64,000 nucleotides of DNA, taken from NCBI RefSeq assembly GCF_000211835.1, contig NZ_AEGR01000102.1, positions 39,818 to 103,817 on the forward strand, given 5' to 3'. Source of the stretch: Hylemonella gracilis ATCC 19624. Lineage in GTDB: Bacteria; Pseudomonadota; Gammaproteobacteria; Burkholderiales; Burkholderiaceae_C. The translations under genes were made by a program, and so were the position numbers. The first letter of the stretch is position 1, and each line of letters opens with the position of its first letter. The notes beneath the pieces were generated by a model, which made no database searches, had not been told where the DNA came from, and saw nothing but the letters and a program-made list of their open reading frames with translations. Shown here piece by piece: positions 38,903 through 47,060 of this stretch.

Positions 38903-39120
38903 GAGCTTTGCTCTCTTTGGTGAAAGTTATTTCTTTATTAAAAGGGATTGAGGGCACCTATCAAAAGACACCGTTGGCACCGCTTCACGAACGCAAGCGG
39001 TCTCACAGCGTGGCATTTCATCCCTTTGCCTCTGTCTCCTATGTTTTCGACGCGCCGCGTGAAATCTGTAACTCAACCCTGACACCGACCGGACGCAGCC
39101 AGCCCTCTAGAATCCAGACC

Positions 39121-39978
39121 ATGGCCTCCTATCTGAATGCCGACCTTCATTGCCATTCCGTGGCGTCTGACGGCACCCTGACGCCTGAGGCCCTGGCCCA
39201 GCGGGCGAAATTGGCGGGGGTCGAGCTGTGGGCGCTCACCGACCACGATGAGGTGAGCGGACAGCAACGCGCCATGGCCGCGGCTCGTTCGCAGGGACTG
39301 CCTTACCTCACGGGGGTGGAAATCTCCATCACGTTCGCTGGCCAGACCGTGCACATCGTCGGCTTGGGCTTTGATGCCGCTGACACCCTGCTGGTCGAAG
39401 GCCTGCGCCAGACGCGCGGTGGGCGTGGTGAGCGAGCACGTGAAATGAGCGAGCAACTCGCGCAAGCCGGCATCCCTGGGGCTTACGAAGGGGCGCTCAA
39501 GTACGTGGGCAATCCGGAACTGATCTCACGCACCCATTTCGCCCGCTATCTGGTGGAAGCGGGCGTCTGCAGCGATACGAACGAGGTGTTCCGCCGCTTT
39601 TTGACGGAAGGCAAACCCGGTTACATCCCGCACCGCTGGGCCACACTGGGTGACGCCGTGACTTGGATCACCCGCGCGGGCGGCCTGGCCGTGATCGCGC
39701 ACCCGGCCCGCTACAAGTTCACACCCAATGAGGAATACGCCCTGTTTTCGGAGTTCAAGCACCACGGGGGCTTGGGTGTCGAGGTCGTGACTGGAAGCCA
39801 TCTGCCCAGCGAGTACGTCAAATACGCCGAGATGGCCATGGAATTCGGCCTGGCGGCTTCACGCGGCAGTGACTTTCACAGCCCCGACGAGTCCCGCATC
39901 GACCTGGGCGCCCTGCCTTACCTGCCCGGCCAGCTCACCCCCGTCTGGGAACTGCTGTCCGAACGCATCCACCACTGA
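39121..39978 (+). CDS. rnm: PHP-domain phosphoesterase (RNase AM / YciV family)
   Basis: A 285-residue PHP-family enzyme. Metal-site motifs are DLHCHS (8-13), LTDHDE (40-45), GVEIS, HPARY and the final SDFHSP. E. coli YciV (RNase AM) matures the 5' ends of 23S and other RNAs and hydrolyses 3',5'-bisphosphonucleotides, and this protein has the same length and motifs. It is the first of a plus-strand run continuing with a permease and a YciO-like gene, an arrangement close to E. coli yciV-yciO. ATG 39121 opens with MASYLNADLH. Confidence 0.88.
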   Translation: MASYLNADLHCHSVASDGTLTPEALAQRAKLAGVELWALTDHDEVSGQQRAMAAARSQGLPYLTGVEISITFAGQTVHIVGLGFDAADTLLVEGLRQTRGGRGERAREMSEQLAQAGIPGAYEGALKYVGNPELISRTHFARYLVEAGVCSDTNEVFRRFLTEGKPGYIPHRWATLGDAVTWITRAGGLAVIAHPARYKFTPNEEYALFSEFKHHGGLGVEVVTGSHLPSEYVKYAEMAMEFGLAASRGSDFHSPDESRIDLGALPYLPGQLTPVWELLSERIHH

Positions 39979-39990
39979 TTCACGCCTTTC

Positions 39991-40923
39991 ATGACTTCTC
40001 TTCTTGCCCGCCGCAACACCGGCGGCGGCATGTTGCTCGCTCTGGCCGCGCTGGCCTGCTTCGCGACGCTGGACACCTCCGCCAAGATCGTCGCGCTCAC
40101 CCTGCCAGTGCTGCTGGGGCTGTGGTTCCGCTACATCTTCCAGGCCGTGCTGACCACGGTGGTCATGCTCCCGCAGCGGGGCAGCGCCATCTTCCATACG
40201 CGGCGCCCTGGCCTGCATGCGCTGCGCGGGGCCTTGCTCGCGGTGACCAGCCTGCTGACCTTTCTCAGCGTGAAGTACATGCCCGTGGGAGAGTTCACCG
40301 CCATCGCCATGATCGCGCCGCTGGTGGTCACCCTGCTGGCAGCCACGCTCCTGGGTGAACATGTCTCGCGCCTGCGCTGGACCTTGGTGGCCGGAGGCTT
40401 CATCGGCACGCTCATCATCATCCGGCCCGGCGGCGAGCTGTTCGGCTGGCATGTACTCTTGCCCTTGGCCCAGGTAGGCACGCATTCGGCCTTCCAACTC
40501 CTGACCGGCAAGATGGTGCAAACCGAGGATGCCGTCACGATGCACTTCTACACCGGCTGGGTGGGCGCGCTCCTGGCCTCACTGGCCCTGCCCTTCATCT
40601 GGATCACACCGCAGACATTGCCGCAGTGGAGCGCGCTGATCCTCATGGGTCTCACGGGCACCATCGGCCATTTCGCGCTGATCCAGGCCTATCGGCGCGC
40701 ACCCGCGTCCTCGCTGATGCCCTTGATGTACGTGCAAATCGCCTTCGCCATGTTCGCGGGCTGGCTCGTCTTCGGCCATTTGGCCGATGGCTGGGGCTTG
40801 CTGGGCATGCTGCTGATCGCCAGCTGTGGCGCCGCCAGCGCTTGGCTGGCCTTGCGCGTGAAAGCCGCCGAGCGAGCCAAGGACTTCCAAAACAGCGCGC
40901 TGCGCGAGCCGATGGAAGTCTGA
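39991..40923 (+). CDS. DMT-superfamily permease (EamA domains)
   Basis: A 310-residue, ten-helix inner-membrane protein with two EamA repeats, among them LACFATLDTSAKIVAL in helix one, KYMPVGEFTAIAMIAPLVV, and ALIQAYRRAPASSLMPLMY in the second half. The C-terminal tail is charged. It is 12 bases downstream of the PHP gene and probably co-transcribed with it. The family moves small metabolites; substrate unknown. It is the third EamA protein in the window and clearly not a recent duplicate of the other two. Confidence 0.87.
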   Translation: MTSLLARRNTGGGMLLALAALACFATLDTSAKIVALTLPVLLGLWFRYIFQAVLTTVVMLPQRGSAIFHTRRPGLHALRGALLAVTSLLTFLSVKYMPVGEFTAIAMIAPLVVTLLAATLLGEHVSRLRWTLVAGGFIGTLIIIRPGGELFGWHVLLPLAQVGTHSAFQLLTGKMVQTEDAVTMHFYTGWVGALLASLALPFIWITPQTLPQWSALILMGLTGTIGHFALIQAYRRAPASSLMPLMYVQIAFAMFAGWLVFGHLADGWGLLGMLLIASCGAASAWLALRVKAAERAKDFQNSALREPMEV

Positions 40924-40997
40924 GAGCGTTACCTCATTCTCCCTGTCCCTCACTCAGCTATCCACAACGCCTTTCTCACGGCAGCACTTGACCCGCC

Positions 40998-41621
40998 ATG
41001 GCCCAGTTCTTTGAACTTCATCCCGACAACCCGCAGCAGCGCCTGCTCAAGCAGGCCGTGGCCCTGCTCGCGTCGGGGCAGGTGCTGGCCGTGCCCACCG
41101 ATTCCTGCTACGCCCTGGTCTGCCACCTGGACGACAAGGCCGCCGCCGAGCGCCTGCGCGCGATCCGGCGCATCGACGACAAACACCACCTGACGTTGCT
41201 GTGTCGCGACCTGTCGGAATTGGCGAACTACGCGCGGGTCGACAACCGCCAGTACCGTCTGCTCAAGGCCGCGACGCCGGGGCCCTGGGCCTTCATCCTG
41301 GAAGCCAGCAAGGAAGTGCCGCGCCGCCTGAGCCACCCGGCACGCAAGACCATCGGCCTGCGGGTGCCGGACCACAAGGTGCTGCAGGAATTGCTGGCGC
41401 TGCACGGTGCGCCCTTGCTGGCGACCACACTGATCCCCGCCGGCGAGACCGAGCCGCTGAACGACGCCGAGGAAATACGCTCGCGTTACCAGCACGATCT
41501 GGCGGCCGTGATCGACGCTGGCGCCTGCCCACTGGAGCCGACGACGGTGATCGACCTCACCGGCGACGAACCCGAAATCATCCGGCGCGGGCGGGGGGAT
41601 CCGGCGGTGCTGGGGTTGTGA
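40998..41621 (+). CDS. YciO/TsaC-family (Sua5-YciO-YrdC) protein
   Basis: A 207-residue protein of the Sua5/YrdC/YciO family. The N-terminal VLAVPTDSCYALVCHLDDKAA and the KHHLTLLCRDLSELANYARV segment belong to the nucleotide/RNA-binding cleft; GPWAFILEAS and TIGLRVPDH follow. TsaC makes threonylcarbamoyl-AMP for tRNA t6A. The YciO branch is related but may not have that activity, and the neighbourhood (PHP gene upstream) fits YciO. Its stop is followed within 25 bases by a heptamer tandem array. Confidence 0.85.
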   Translation: MAQFFELHPDNPQQRLLKQAVALLASGQVLAVPTDSCYALVCHLDDKAAAERLRAIRRIDDKHHLTLLCRDLSELANYARVDNRQYRLLKAATPGPWAFILEASKEVPRRLSHPARKTIGLRVPDHKVLQELLALHGAPLLATTLIPAGETEPLNDAEEIRSRYQHDLAAVIDAGACPLEPTTVIDLTGDEPEIIRRGRGDPAVLGL

Positions 41622-41643
41622 ACCTCACCTTGCTGGCCTGCTT

Positions 41644-41713
41644 GGTGCTTGGTGCTTGGTGCTTGGTGCTTGGTGCTTGGTGCTTGGTGGTTCAGGGTTG
41701 ACGGTTAACGGTT
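41644..41713. repeat. Heptanucleotide tandem array (10 units)
   Basis: Six perfect GGTGCTT units occupy 41644-41685. They are followed in exact seven-base phase by four degenerate units: GGTGGTT, CAGGGTT, GACGGTT and AACGGTT (to 41713). All ten end in TT. The array is in intergenic DNA just after the YciO-like gene and before the hairpin repeats. Copy number would be expected to vary by replication slippage. Confidence 0.9.
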
Positions 41714-41729
41714 CGCTGTGGACTCTCCC

Positions 41730-41815
41730 CGCGAGGCACGGGCGGGCAACCGTCCGCCTCATGAGATTTGCTGCGCAAATCAAAATCGGCGGCGCGGTCA
41801 CCCGCCCGCACCGCG
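41730..41815 (-). repeat. Hairpin repeat element, diverged third copy
   Basis: Read on the minus strand, it carries the core GATTTGCGCAGCAAATC, then TCATGAGGCGGACGGT, the same words as the elements at 41878-41968 and 55220-55308. Its inner arms are GGGCGGG/CCCGCCC instead of GGGGCAGGG/CCCTGCCCC. An imperfect outer stem surrounds them. It lies in opposite orientation to, and about 60 bases from, the next copy. Confidence 0.75.
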
Positions 41816-41877
41816 CTGGAATCGATGGGCGCTCGCACAAAGCACCCGCACTGGCACAGACACAACCGACCAGGCCT

Positions 41878-41968
41878 GTGGCAGGCGCGCGGGGCAGGGA
41901 ATCCCGACGATTTGGATTTGCGCAGCAAATCCCATGAGGAGCGGTTCCCTGCCCCACGCGCCTGCCAC
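41878..41968 (+). repeat. Hairpin repeat element with conserved loop, copy B
   Basis: Outer arms GTGGCAGGCGCG (41878-41889) and CGCGCCTGCCAC (41957-41968) pair perfectly. After one C-A mismatch, inner arms GGGGCAGGGAA and TTCCCTGCCCC pair perfectly. The 43-base loop (41902-41944) contains its own small hairpin GGATTTGC-GCA-GCAAATCC and the words CCCGACGATT and CATGAGGAGCGG. The 67-base inner unit 41890-41956 matches 55231-55297 at 62 positions. There is no T-run, so it is not a typical terminator. Together with the heptamer array and the diverged copy, it fills the 442-base gap before the site-2 protease gene. Confidence 0.9.
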
Positions 41969-42063
41969 CCCAGCCGAAGCCCGAGACGTGACATCCCCAT
42001 CACAGCAAGGCAGGCCTCCAACCCCGCAGAACCCAGCCCTTACGGGAATGCGACAATCCCCCC

Positions 42064-42744
42064 GTGGATTTCAATAACCTCATTCAAACCGTCCTCATCT
42101 ACGCCCTGCCCGTGATCTTCGCCATCACGGTCCACGAAGCGGCCCACGGCTACGCGGCCAAGCGCTTCGGCGATGACACCGCCTGGATGCTCGGCCGCAT
42201 GACGTTCAACCCGCTCAAGCACATCGACCCCCTGGGCACCCTGCTGATGCCCGTGTTGATTTACTTCGCGACATCGGGTGCCTTCGTCTTCGGCTACGCC
42301 AAGCCCGTGCCGGTGCGCTTCGACCGTCTGCGCCACCCCAAGCGGGACATGGTCTGGGTGGCCTTGGCGGGGCCTGGCGCGAACCTATTGCAAGCCCTGC
42401 TCTGGGCCGTGTTGCTGTTCGTGCTCATCGCCCTGGGCTTGAACATGGAAGCCAGCGAACGCTTCTTCCTCGAAATGTGCCGTGCGGGGGTCTTGGTCAA
42501 CGTGGTGATGTTCGCTTTCAACCTCTTCCCGTTGCCACCGCTGGATGGCGGACGGGTGCTGGTAGGCCTGCTGCCCAACAAACCCGCTTATTGGCTGGCC
42601 CGCCTCGAGCCCTGGGGCTTCTTCATCGTGCTGGGCCTGGTCATCCTGGGCGTGGTGAGCAACTACTGGATGCAGCCCGTGATGCGCCTGACCTACAGTC
42701 TGCTGGACCTGCTGCTAACGCCGGTCACCTACCTGTTGCGCTAA
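42064..42744 (+). CDS. Site-2 protease family membrane zinc metalloprotease (M50)
   Basis: A 226-residue intramembrane protease with about six hydrophobic segments. The zinc motif HEAAH is at 24-28 in the first helix, and the second motif NLFPLPPLDGGR near residue 158-169 provides the aspartate ligand. It is of the compact Rip-like type without PDZ or CBS domains. The start is GTG 42064, beginning right before the first helix. The gene lies 34 bases before trpS, a linkage common in proteobacteria. Substrates are unknown; such enzymes can cleave transmembrane anchors or leftover signal peptides. Confidence 0.92.
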   Translation: MDFNNLIQTVLIYALPVIFAITVHEAAHGYAAKRFGDDTAWMLGRMTFNPLKHIDPLGTLLMPVLIYFATSGAFVFGYAKPVPVRFDRLRHPKRDMVWVALAGPGANLLQALLWAVLLFVLIALGLNMEASERFFLEMCRAGVLVNVVMFAFNLFPLPPLDGGRVLVGLLPNKPAYWLARLEPWGFFIVLGLVILGVVSNYWMQPVMRLTYSLLDLLLTPVTYLLR

Positions 42745-42778
42745 CCGTTGTGCGCTAACTCCTGACGACACCTGCGAC

Positions 42779-44074
42779 ATGAGCAAAGAGACCCTGCGCG
42801 TCCTCACCGGCATCACCACCTCGGGCACGCCCCACCTGGGCAACTACGTCGGCGCCATCCGCCCCACCGTCATCGCCAGCCGCACGGCGGGCATGGAGGG
42901 CTACTACTTCCTGGCTGACTACCACGCACTGATCAAGACCGGCGGCGACCCGGCCCGCGTGCAGCGCAGCACGCTGGAAATCGCCGCGACCTGGATCGCG
43001 GCCGGCCTGGACCCGGAGCGCGTGACCTTCTATCGGCAAAGCGACATCCCTGAAATTCCGGAGCTGACCTGGTTCCTCACCTGCGTCTGCGGCAAGGGCT
43101 TGCTCAACCGCGCGCACGCCTACAAGGCCGCGGTGGACAAGAACCGCGCCGCGGGGTTGACAGAAGATGAAGACGCCGGCGTCTCCGCCGGCCTCTTCAT
43201 GTACCCGGTACTGATGGCCGCGGACATCCTGATGTTCAACGCCCACCGGGTGCCCGTGGGGCGTGACCAGATCCAGCACATCGAAATGGCACGCGACATC
43301 GCCGCCAGCTTCAACCACCTCTACGGCGAGCACTTCACCCTGCCCGAAGCGCAGATCGAAGAAACCGTGGCCACGCTGCCTGGCCTGGACGGGCGCAAGA
43401 TGAGCAAGAGCTACGACAACACGATTCCGCTGTTCACGCCGCGCGAGCAGTTGAAGAAGCTCATTGCCGGCATCAAGACCGATTCCCGCGCGCCCGGTGA
43501 ACCCAAGGACACTGAAGGCTCGGCCCTGTTCCAGATCTACGAAGCCTTCGCCACGCCCGAGGAAACAGCGCAACTGCGCCGGGCCTACGCCGAGGGCATC
43601 GCCTGGGGCCAGGCCAAGGAACTGCTGTTTGAACGCATCGACCGCGAAATCGCGCCCATGCGCGAGACCTACCAGGCCCTGATCGACCACCCCGAGCGGC
43701 TGGAAGAGATGCTCAAGGCCGGCGCCGCCAAAGCGCGCCGCATCGCCACACCGTTCACGGCCAAGCTGCGGCACGCCGTGGGGCTGCGCGACCTGCGCAC
43801 GCAAGCCACGGGCAAGAAAGACAAGGCGGCCAAATCCGCGCTGCCCAGCTTCAAGCAATACCGCGAGGCGGACGGCCAGTTCTACTTCAAGTTCGTCGAC
43901 GCCCAGGGCCAGTTGCTGCTGCAAAGCGCGGGCTATGCCAGCCCCAAGGACGCGGGCGCGGCCATCAAGGCCCTGCAGGCCGACGACGCGGCACTCGCTC
44001 AACTGCCCGTGCCGACCGATGCCGAGGCCCTGCGCGCAGCCCTGCGGCTGCTGCGCGAGGCCGCTGAGGCATAA
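42779..44074 (+). CDS. trpS: Tryptophanyl-tRNA synthetase with C-terminal YegP/DUF1508-like extension
   Basis: A 431-residue class I synthetase charging tRNA-Trp. The HIGH-like motif is PHLGNY (18-23) and KMSKS lies at 207-211; the catalytic core ends near residue 340, the usual full length of bacterial TrpRS. An extra 85 or so residues follow: a lysine-rich linker, then a domain (SFKQYREADGQFYFKFVDAQ, then LLLQSAGYASPKDAGAAIKAL) resembling DUF1508/YegP, a small fold that often occurs alone or duplicated. Its function on a synthetase is unknown. It is followed by tRNA-Ser. Confidence 0.95.
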   Translation: MSKETLRVLTGITTSGTPHLGNYVGAIRPTVIASRTAGMEGYYFLADYHALIKTGGDPARVQRSTLEIAATWIAAGLDPERVTFYRQSDIPEIPELTWFLTCVCGKGLLNRAHAYKAAVDKNRAAGLTEDEDAGVSAGLFMYPVLMAADILMFNAHRVPVGRDQIQHIEMARDIAASFNHLYGEHFTLPEAQIEETVATLPGLDGRKMSKSYDNTIPLFTPREQLKKLIAGIKTDSRAPGEPKDTEGSALFQIYEAFATPEETAQLRRAYAEGIAWGQAKELLFERIDREIAPMRETYQALIDHPERLEEMLKAGAAKARRIATPFTAKLRHAVGLRDLRTQATGKKDKAAKSALPSFKQYREADGQFYFKFVDAQGQLLLQSAGYASPKDAGAAIKALQADDAALAQLPVPTDAEALRAALRLLREAAEA

Positions 44075-44180
44075 GGGAAGAAACGAAGTACGCAAGGTAG
44101 TCGCCCCGGGCCCCGGACGCGGCGAAAAAGCCGGTGCGGTGCTGCTACAATCCGGCGCTTCGACACATGCGTCAAAAGCC

Positions 44181-44270
<90 letters not shown>

Positions 44271-44275
44271 TTCGC

Positions 44276-44318
44276 AAACGCAGCCCAGGCCTCTGACTTC
44301 AGAGGCCTTTGCGTTTTC
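44276..44318 (+). terminator. Intrinsic terminator after tRNA-Ser
   Basis: A long hairpin: inner arms AGGCCTCTGA and TCAGAGGCCT around a CT loop, outer arms AAACGC and GCGTTT, ending in TTTT. It starts five bases after the tRNA CCA end. Confidence 0.85.
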
Positions 44319-44334
44319 TAGGTCCGCCGCAAGC

Positions 44335-44375
44335 AAAAAACCCGGTGCTGCCCGTCTTCACGGGTGTCCACCGGG
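44335..44375 (-). terminator. Intrinsic terminator after the second chemoreceptor gene
   Basis: On the minus strand, nested arms CCCGGTG/CACCGGG and ACCCGT-type inner arms (44351-44355 with 44360-44364) are followed by TTTTTT (complement of 44335-44340). It lies about 50 bases past the stop of the receptor gene. Confidence 0.8.
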
Positions 44376-44423
44376 CCTTAACGGGCTGCGCCGTGTTGGG
44401 AAAGCGCCTCAGCGGCACTCAGT

Positions 44424-46190
44424 TCAGAACACGCCCCACTCGCCGTCGTCGTCCTTGCCGTTCGCCGACACCGGCAGAGACTTGGATTTAGCGGTCGTGG
44501 CCAGCGTGGAGGTCAGGCGTGGGGGAGTGGTCGCCGGGCGCGGCGACAACGGCTTGCGCTGAGCCGCCAAGGCCGGCGCGGGAGCCGAGATGGGCGCGGC
44601 GGCTGACACGGGGCGCTTGATCTGCGCAGCCACCGACGATGCACCCGCCCCCACATTGAAGACCGCCATCACTTGGGCCAGGCGCAGGGCCTGGTCACGC
44701 AAGGCCGATGCGGCCGCCGCTGACTCTTCCACCAAGGACGCGTTCTGCTGCGTCATTTGGTCCAGATTGCTGATGGCCTGATTGACTTGATTGATGCCGT
44801 CGCGTTGTTCCGTCGCAGAACTGGTGATCTCGCCGATCAGGTCCGACACCCGCTTCACGTTGGTGACGATCTCGTCCATGGCTGCACCGGCTTGCTCAAC
44901 CTGCGTCGAGCCCGCTGCGACGGTCGCCACCGAGGCGCCGATCAGGCCCTTGATTTCCTTGGCCGCGTCCGCGCTGCGTCCCGCCAGGCTGCGCACCTCG
45001 CTGGCCACCACGGCAAAACCACGGCCTTGCTCACCAGCGCGCGCGGCCTCGACCGCAGCGTTCAGGGCCAGGATGTTGGTTTGGAAGGCGATGCCGTCGA
45101 TGACGCTGATGATGTCGTTGATCTTCTTGGACGACTCGCTGATCTGCTGCATGCTCTGGACCACCTGCCCCATCACTTCACCGCCACGAACGGCGGAGTC
45201 GGCGGCGGATGTCACCAATTGGTTTGCCTGCCGCGCCGTGTCGGCGGATTGGGCAACCGTGCTGGTCAGCTGCTCGATGCTGGCGGCGGTTTCTTCCAGA
45301 TTGGCGGCGGTCTGCTCGGTGCGCGCGGACAGATCCTGGTTACCGCTGGCGATTTCGTCCGAAGCGTTGGACACCGATTCGACGCCGTTGCGCACCTTGG
45401 AAACCAGTTGACGCAGGCGCTCGTTCATATCGGCCAGGGCCTGCAGCAGCAGGCCAAACTCGTCCTTGCGGCTGGTCTGAAGGGTCTGGGTTAGGTCGCC
45501 TTCCGCGATGGCCTGTGCAACGCTGACCGCGCTGTCCAAGGGCTTGGTGACGGACAACACCAACCAACGGATCAGCCCCACGCTCAAAGCCAGCACGACC
45601 AGCACACTCACACCGCTGATCACAAGCAACCGCCGGTGCTGTGCTTCCATTTCCGCCTTGGCCTCGTCCCGCTGGGCCTCCTGCTCGCTGACGTACTTGC
45701 CGATGGTCGCCAGGTAAGTCGCCTGGGTGGGCCGGTACTGACTTTCGACGAAAGCGAGCAAACCAGCTTGGTCTTGCGCATCCTCGAATTTCTTCATCTG
45801 ATCGCGGTTGGCCAGCACGGTGACGCGCAGCTTGCCAATCTCGGCCAGGACGGCCTTGTCCCGGTCGGAGCGGGCGCTCTTGGCAATTTGCTCCTGAACT
45901 GGCGAGATGCGCTTGCTGAGTTCAATGGAGCGCGCCTCAAAGTCGGCGCGCAAGGCGGCGTCGGTGACCTTGGCTCGACTCAGGGTCATGGCGGTGGCCA
46001 GTTCGGCCAGCCCCTGCCAACGCACCGCCGTCGCGATCGCGGACTCGTAGTGCGCCACCACCTCGGAAGCACGGTCAGTGGCGGAGCGCAGCGCGATCTG
46101 CCCCCAGATCCCGACCACCACGATCAAGGTCAGCAGACCCATGATGATCAGCCAGAGCTTTTGCGACACGCGCAAATTATTGATATTCAT
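44424..46190 (-). CDS. Methyl-accepting chemotaxis protein (second copy)
   Basis: A 588-residue chemoreceptor: first helix about 11-31, periplasmic four-helix bundle, second helix about 190-212, HAMP, and a signalling domain with the intact tip [20 protein letters not shown]. The proline/alanine-rich tail ends in EWGVF, matching the xWxxF methyltransferase tether. The sensory region differs from that of the receptor at 37175-38902 while the signalling half is very similar, suggesting duplication followed by ligand divergence. An AGGGG lies seven bases before ATG 46190. No clear sigma-28 promoter is visible. Confidence 0.95.
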   Translation of the reverse strand: MNINNLRVSQKLWLIIMGLLTLIVVVGIWGQIALRSATDRASEVVAHYESAIATAVRWQGLAELATAMTLSRAKVTDAALRADFEARSIELSKRISPVQEQIAKSARSDRDKAVLAEIGKLRVTVLANRDQMKKFEDAQDQAGLLAFVESQYRPTQATYLATIGKYVSEQEAQRDEAKAEMEAQHRRLLVISGVSVLVVLALSVGLIRWLVLSVTKPLDSAVSVAQAIAEGDLTQTLQTSRKDEFGLLLQALADMNERLRQLVSKVRNGVESVSNASDEIASGNQDLSARTEQTAANLEETAASIEQLTSTVAQSADTARQANQLVTSAADSAVRGGEVMGQVVQSMQQISESSKKINDIISVIDGIAFQTNILALNAAVEAARAGEQGRGFAVVASEVRSLAGRSADAAKEIKGLIGASVATVAAGSTQVEQAGAAMDEIVTNVKRVSDLIGEITSSATEQRDGINQVNQAISNLDQMTQQNASLVEESAAAASALRDQALRLAQVMAVFNVGAGASSVAAQIKRPVSAAAPISAPAPALAAQRKPLSPRPATTPPRLTSTLATTAKSKSLPVSANGKDDDGEWGVF

Positions 46191-46495
46191 TCAGCTACCC
46201 CTAGGCGCCGAGGATGGGCGCATCAACTCACTCCATCGTGGAACGATGGGCTTCACAAAGTAGACACCTGGGGAAATAGGGAAGAACACCGCTCTCTCGC
46301 GGAAGTTCCCTGAGACAGCGGCCCCACGATCTTGGCGGCTCGCGGTCCGCGAGCTACTTTAGACTGGAAGCTTTGCGACCCCGGCTTTCGCTCGGGTGTG
46401 CCTTTGTGTGATCCGCATTCTAGTCTGTGCACGGCCTTGACTGAGACCGACCGCATGCGAGAAAGCCGCCCGCCGTGACGCGGGCGCCACAAGCG
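46191..46495. other. Intergenic region upstream of the second chemoreceptor gene
   Basis: This 305-base gap lies between the sspB stop and the receptor start, both on the minus strand. Apart from a weak terminator-like hairpin near 46461-46486 I see no gene, tRNA or conserved RNA. Palindromic words (CTCGCGGTCCGCGAG near 46339) occur but have no T-run. It should contain the receptor promoter. Confidence 0.45.
46461..46486 (-). terminator. Weak terminator-like hairpin after sspB
   Basis: On the minus strand, arms CGCCCGC and GCGGGCG (46486-46480 and 46473-46467) are followed by GCTTTC. It lies about 10 bases past the sspB stop. The T-run is short, so efficiency is uncertain. Confidence 0.5.
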
Positions 46496-47038
46496 CTACT
46501 TCACTCGCTTGAGCGCTGGCCGACCACTCACAGGCGATACGGGAGGCCGCGGAGGTTCCGGGTCACCCTCCTCGTCTTGAACGGCGTCGGCATCAGGCGC
46601 GAGGCTCAGAATTGCGCCTGCAGCCGGCACGGTCTCTCCGGACACAGAGTCAGAGCCTGTGCCATTTTCTTCATGCGCCTCGCCATCGGGCGCAGACTCC
46701 AAGGGGAAAGCCATGCCCTGGCCATTTTCCCGAGCGTAGATTGCCATGACCTGGCGGATGGGCACCAGGATGTCTCGCCCCACCCCCGCGAAACGGGCTT
46801 TGAACTCGATGTACTCATTGCCGATCTGGAGGGCGTTTGTGGCATCCATGCTGATGTTCAGCACGATTTCCCCGTCCTTCACGTACTCGCGCGGTACACG
46901 CACGCTGTCATCGACCCGCACCGCCACGTAAGGCGTCAAGCCGTTGTCGGCACACCATTCATAGAGGGCCCGGATCAAGTAAGGACGGGTGGACGTGGCC
47001 TGAGGTGGCTGAGTTCCCGTCGTCGTGCTCTGGCTCAT
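46496..47038 (-). CDS. sspB: ClpXP protease specificity-enhancing factor SspB
   Basis: A 180-residue adaptor that delivers ssrA-tagged and other substrates to the ClpXP protease. The folded domain spans about 18-125 (RPYLIRALYEWCADNGLTPY, GEIVLNISMDAT, NEYIEFKARFAGVGRDILVP). A flexible acidic linker follows, ending in a basic PALKRVK-type tail that binds the ClpX zinc domain. It lies 22 bases after sspA, the usual order, and the two are presumably one operon. Confidence 0.95.
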   Translation of the reverse strand: MSQSTTTGTQPPQATSTRPYLIRALYEWCADNGLTPYVAVRVDDSVRVPREYVKDGEIVLNISMDATNALQIGNEYIEFKARFAGVGRDILVPIRQVMAIYARENGQGMAFPLESAPDGEAHEENGTGSDSVSGETVPAAGAILSLAPDADAVQDEEGDPEPPRPPVSPVSGRPALKRVK

Positions 47039-47060
47039 CTTGCGTGTTCCCGCGACACGC

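Noticed and set aside
38903..39120. Sigma-28 promoters for the two chemoreceptor genes.
   Set aside because: The best GCC-type -10 words upstream of either receptor (GCCCTCAA, GCCCATCG) match only five of eight positions and have no acceptable -35 at 11 bases.
41644..41713. Heptamer array as a CRISPR or phase-variation tract.
   Set aside because: Units are contiguous seven-mers without spacers and there are no cas genes. The array is outside any coding region, so it cannot shift a reading frame.
41878..41968. Reading the hairpin elements as integron attC sites.
   Set aside because: attC sites conserve their ends (R'' and R') and vary in the loop, while here the loop is conserved and the outer stems vary. 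No integron integrase or cassette array is present.
46191..46460. A structured non-coding RNA upstream of the second chemoreceptor gene.
   Set aside because: Some inverted words occur (such as CTCGCGGTCCGCGAG), but there is no consistent fold with promoter and terminator on one strand that I can defend.
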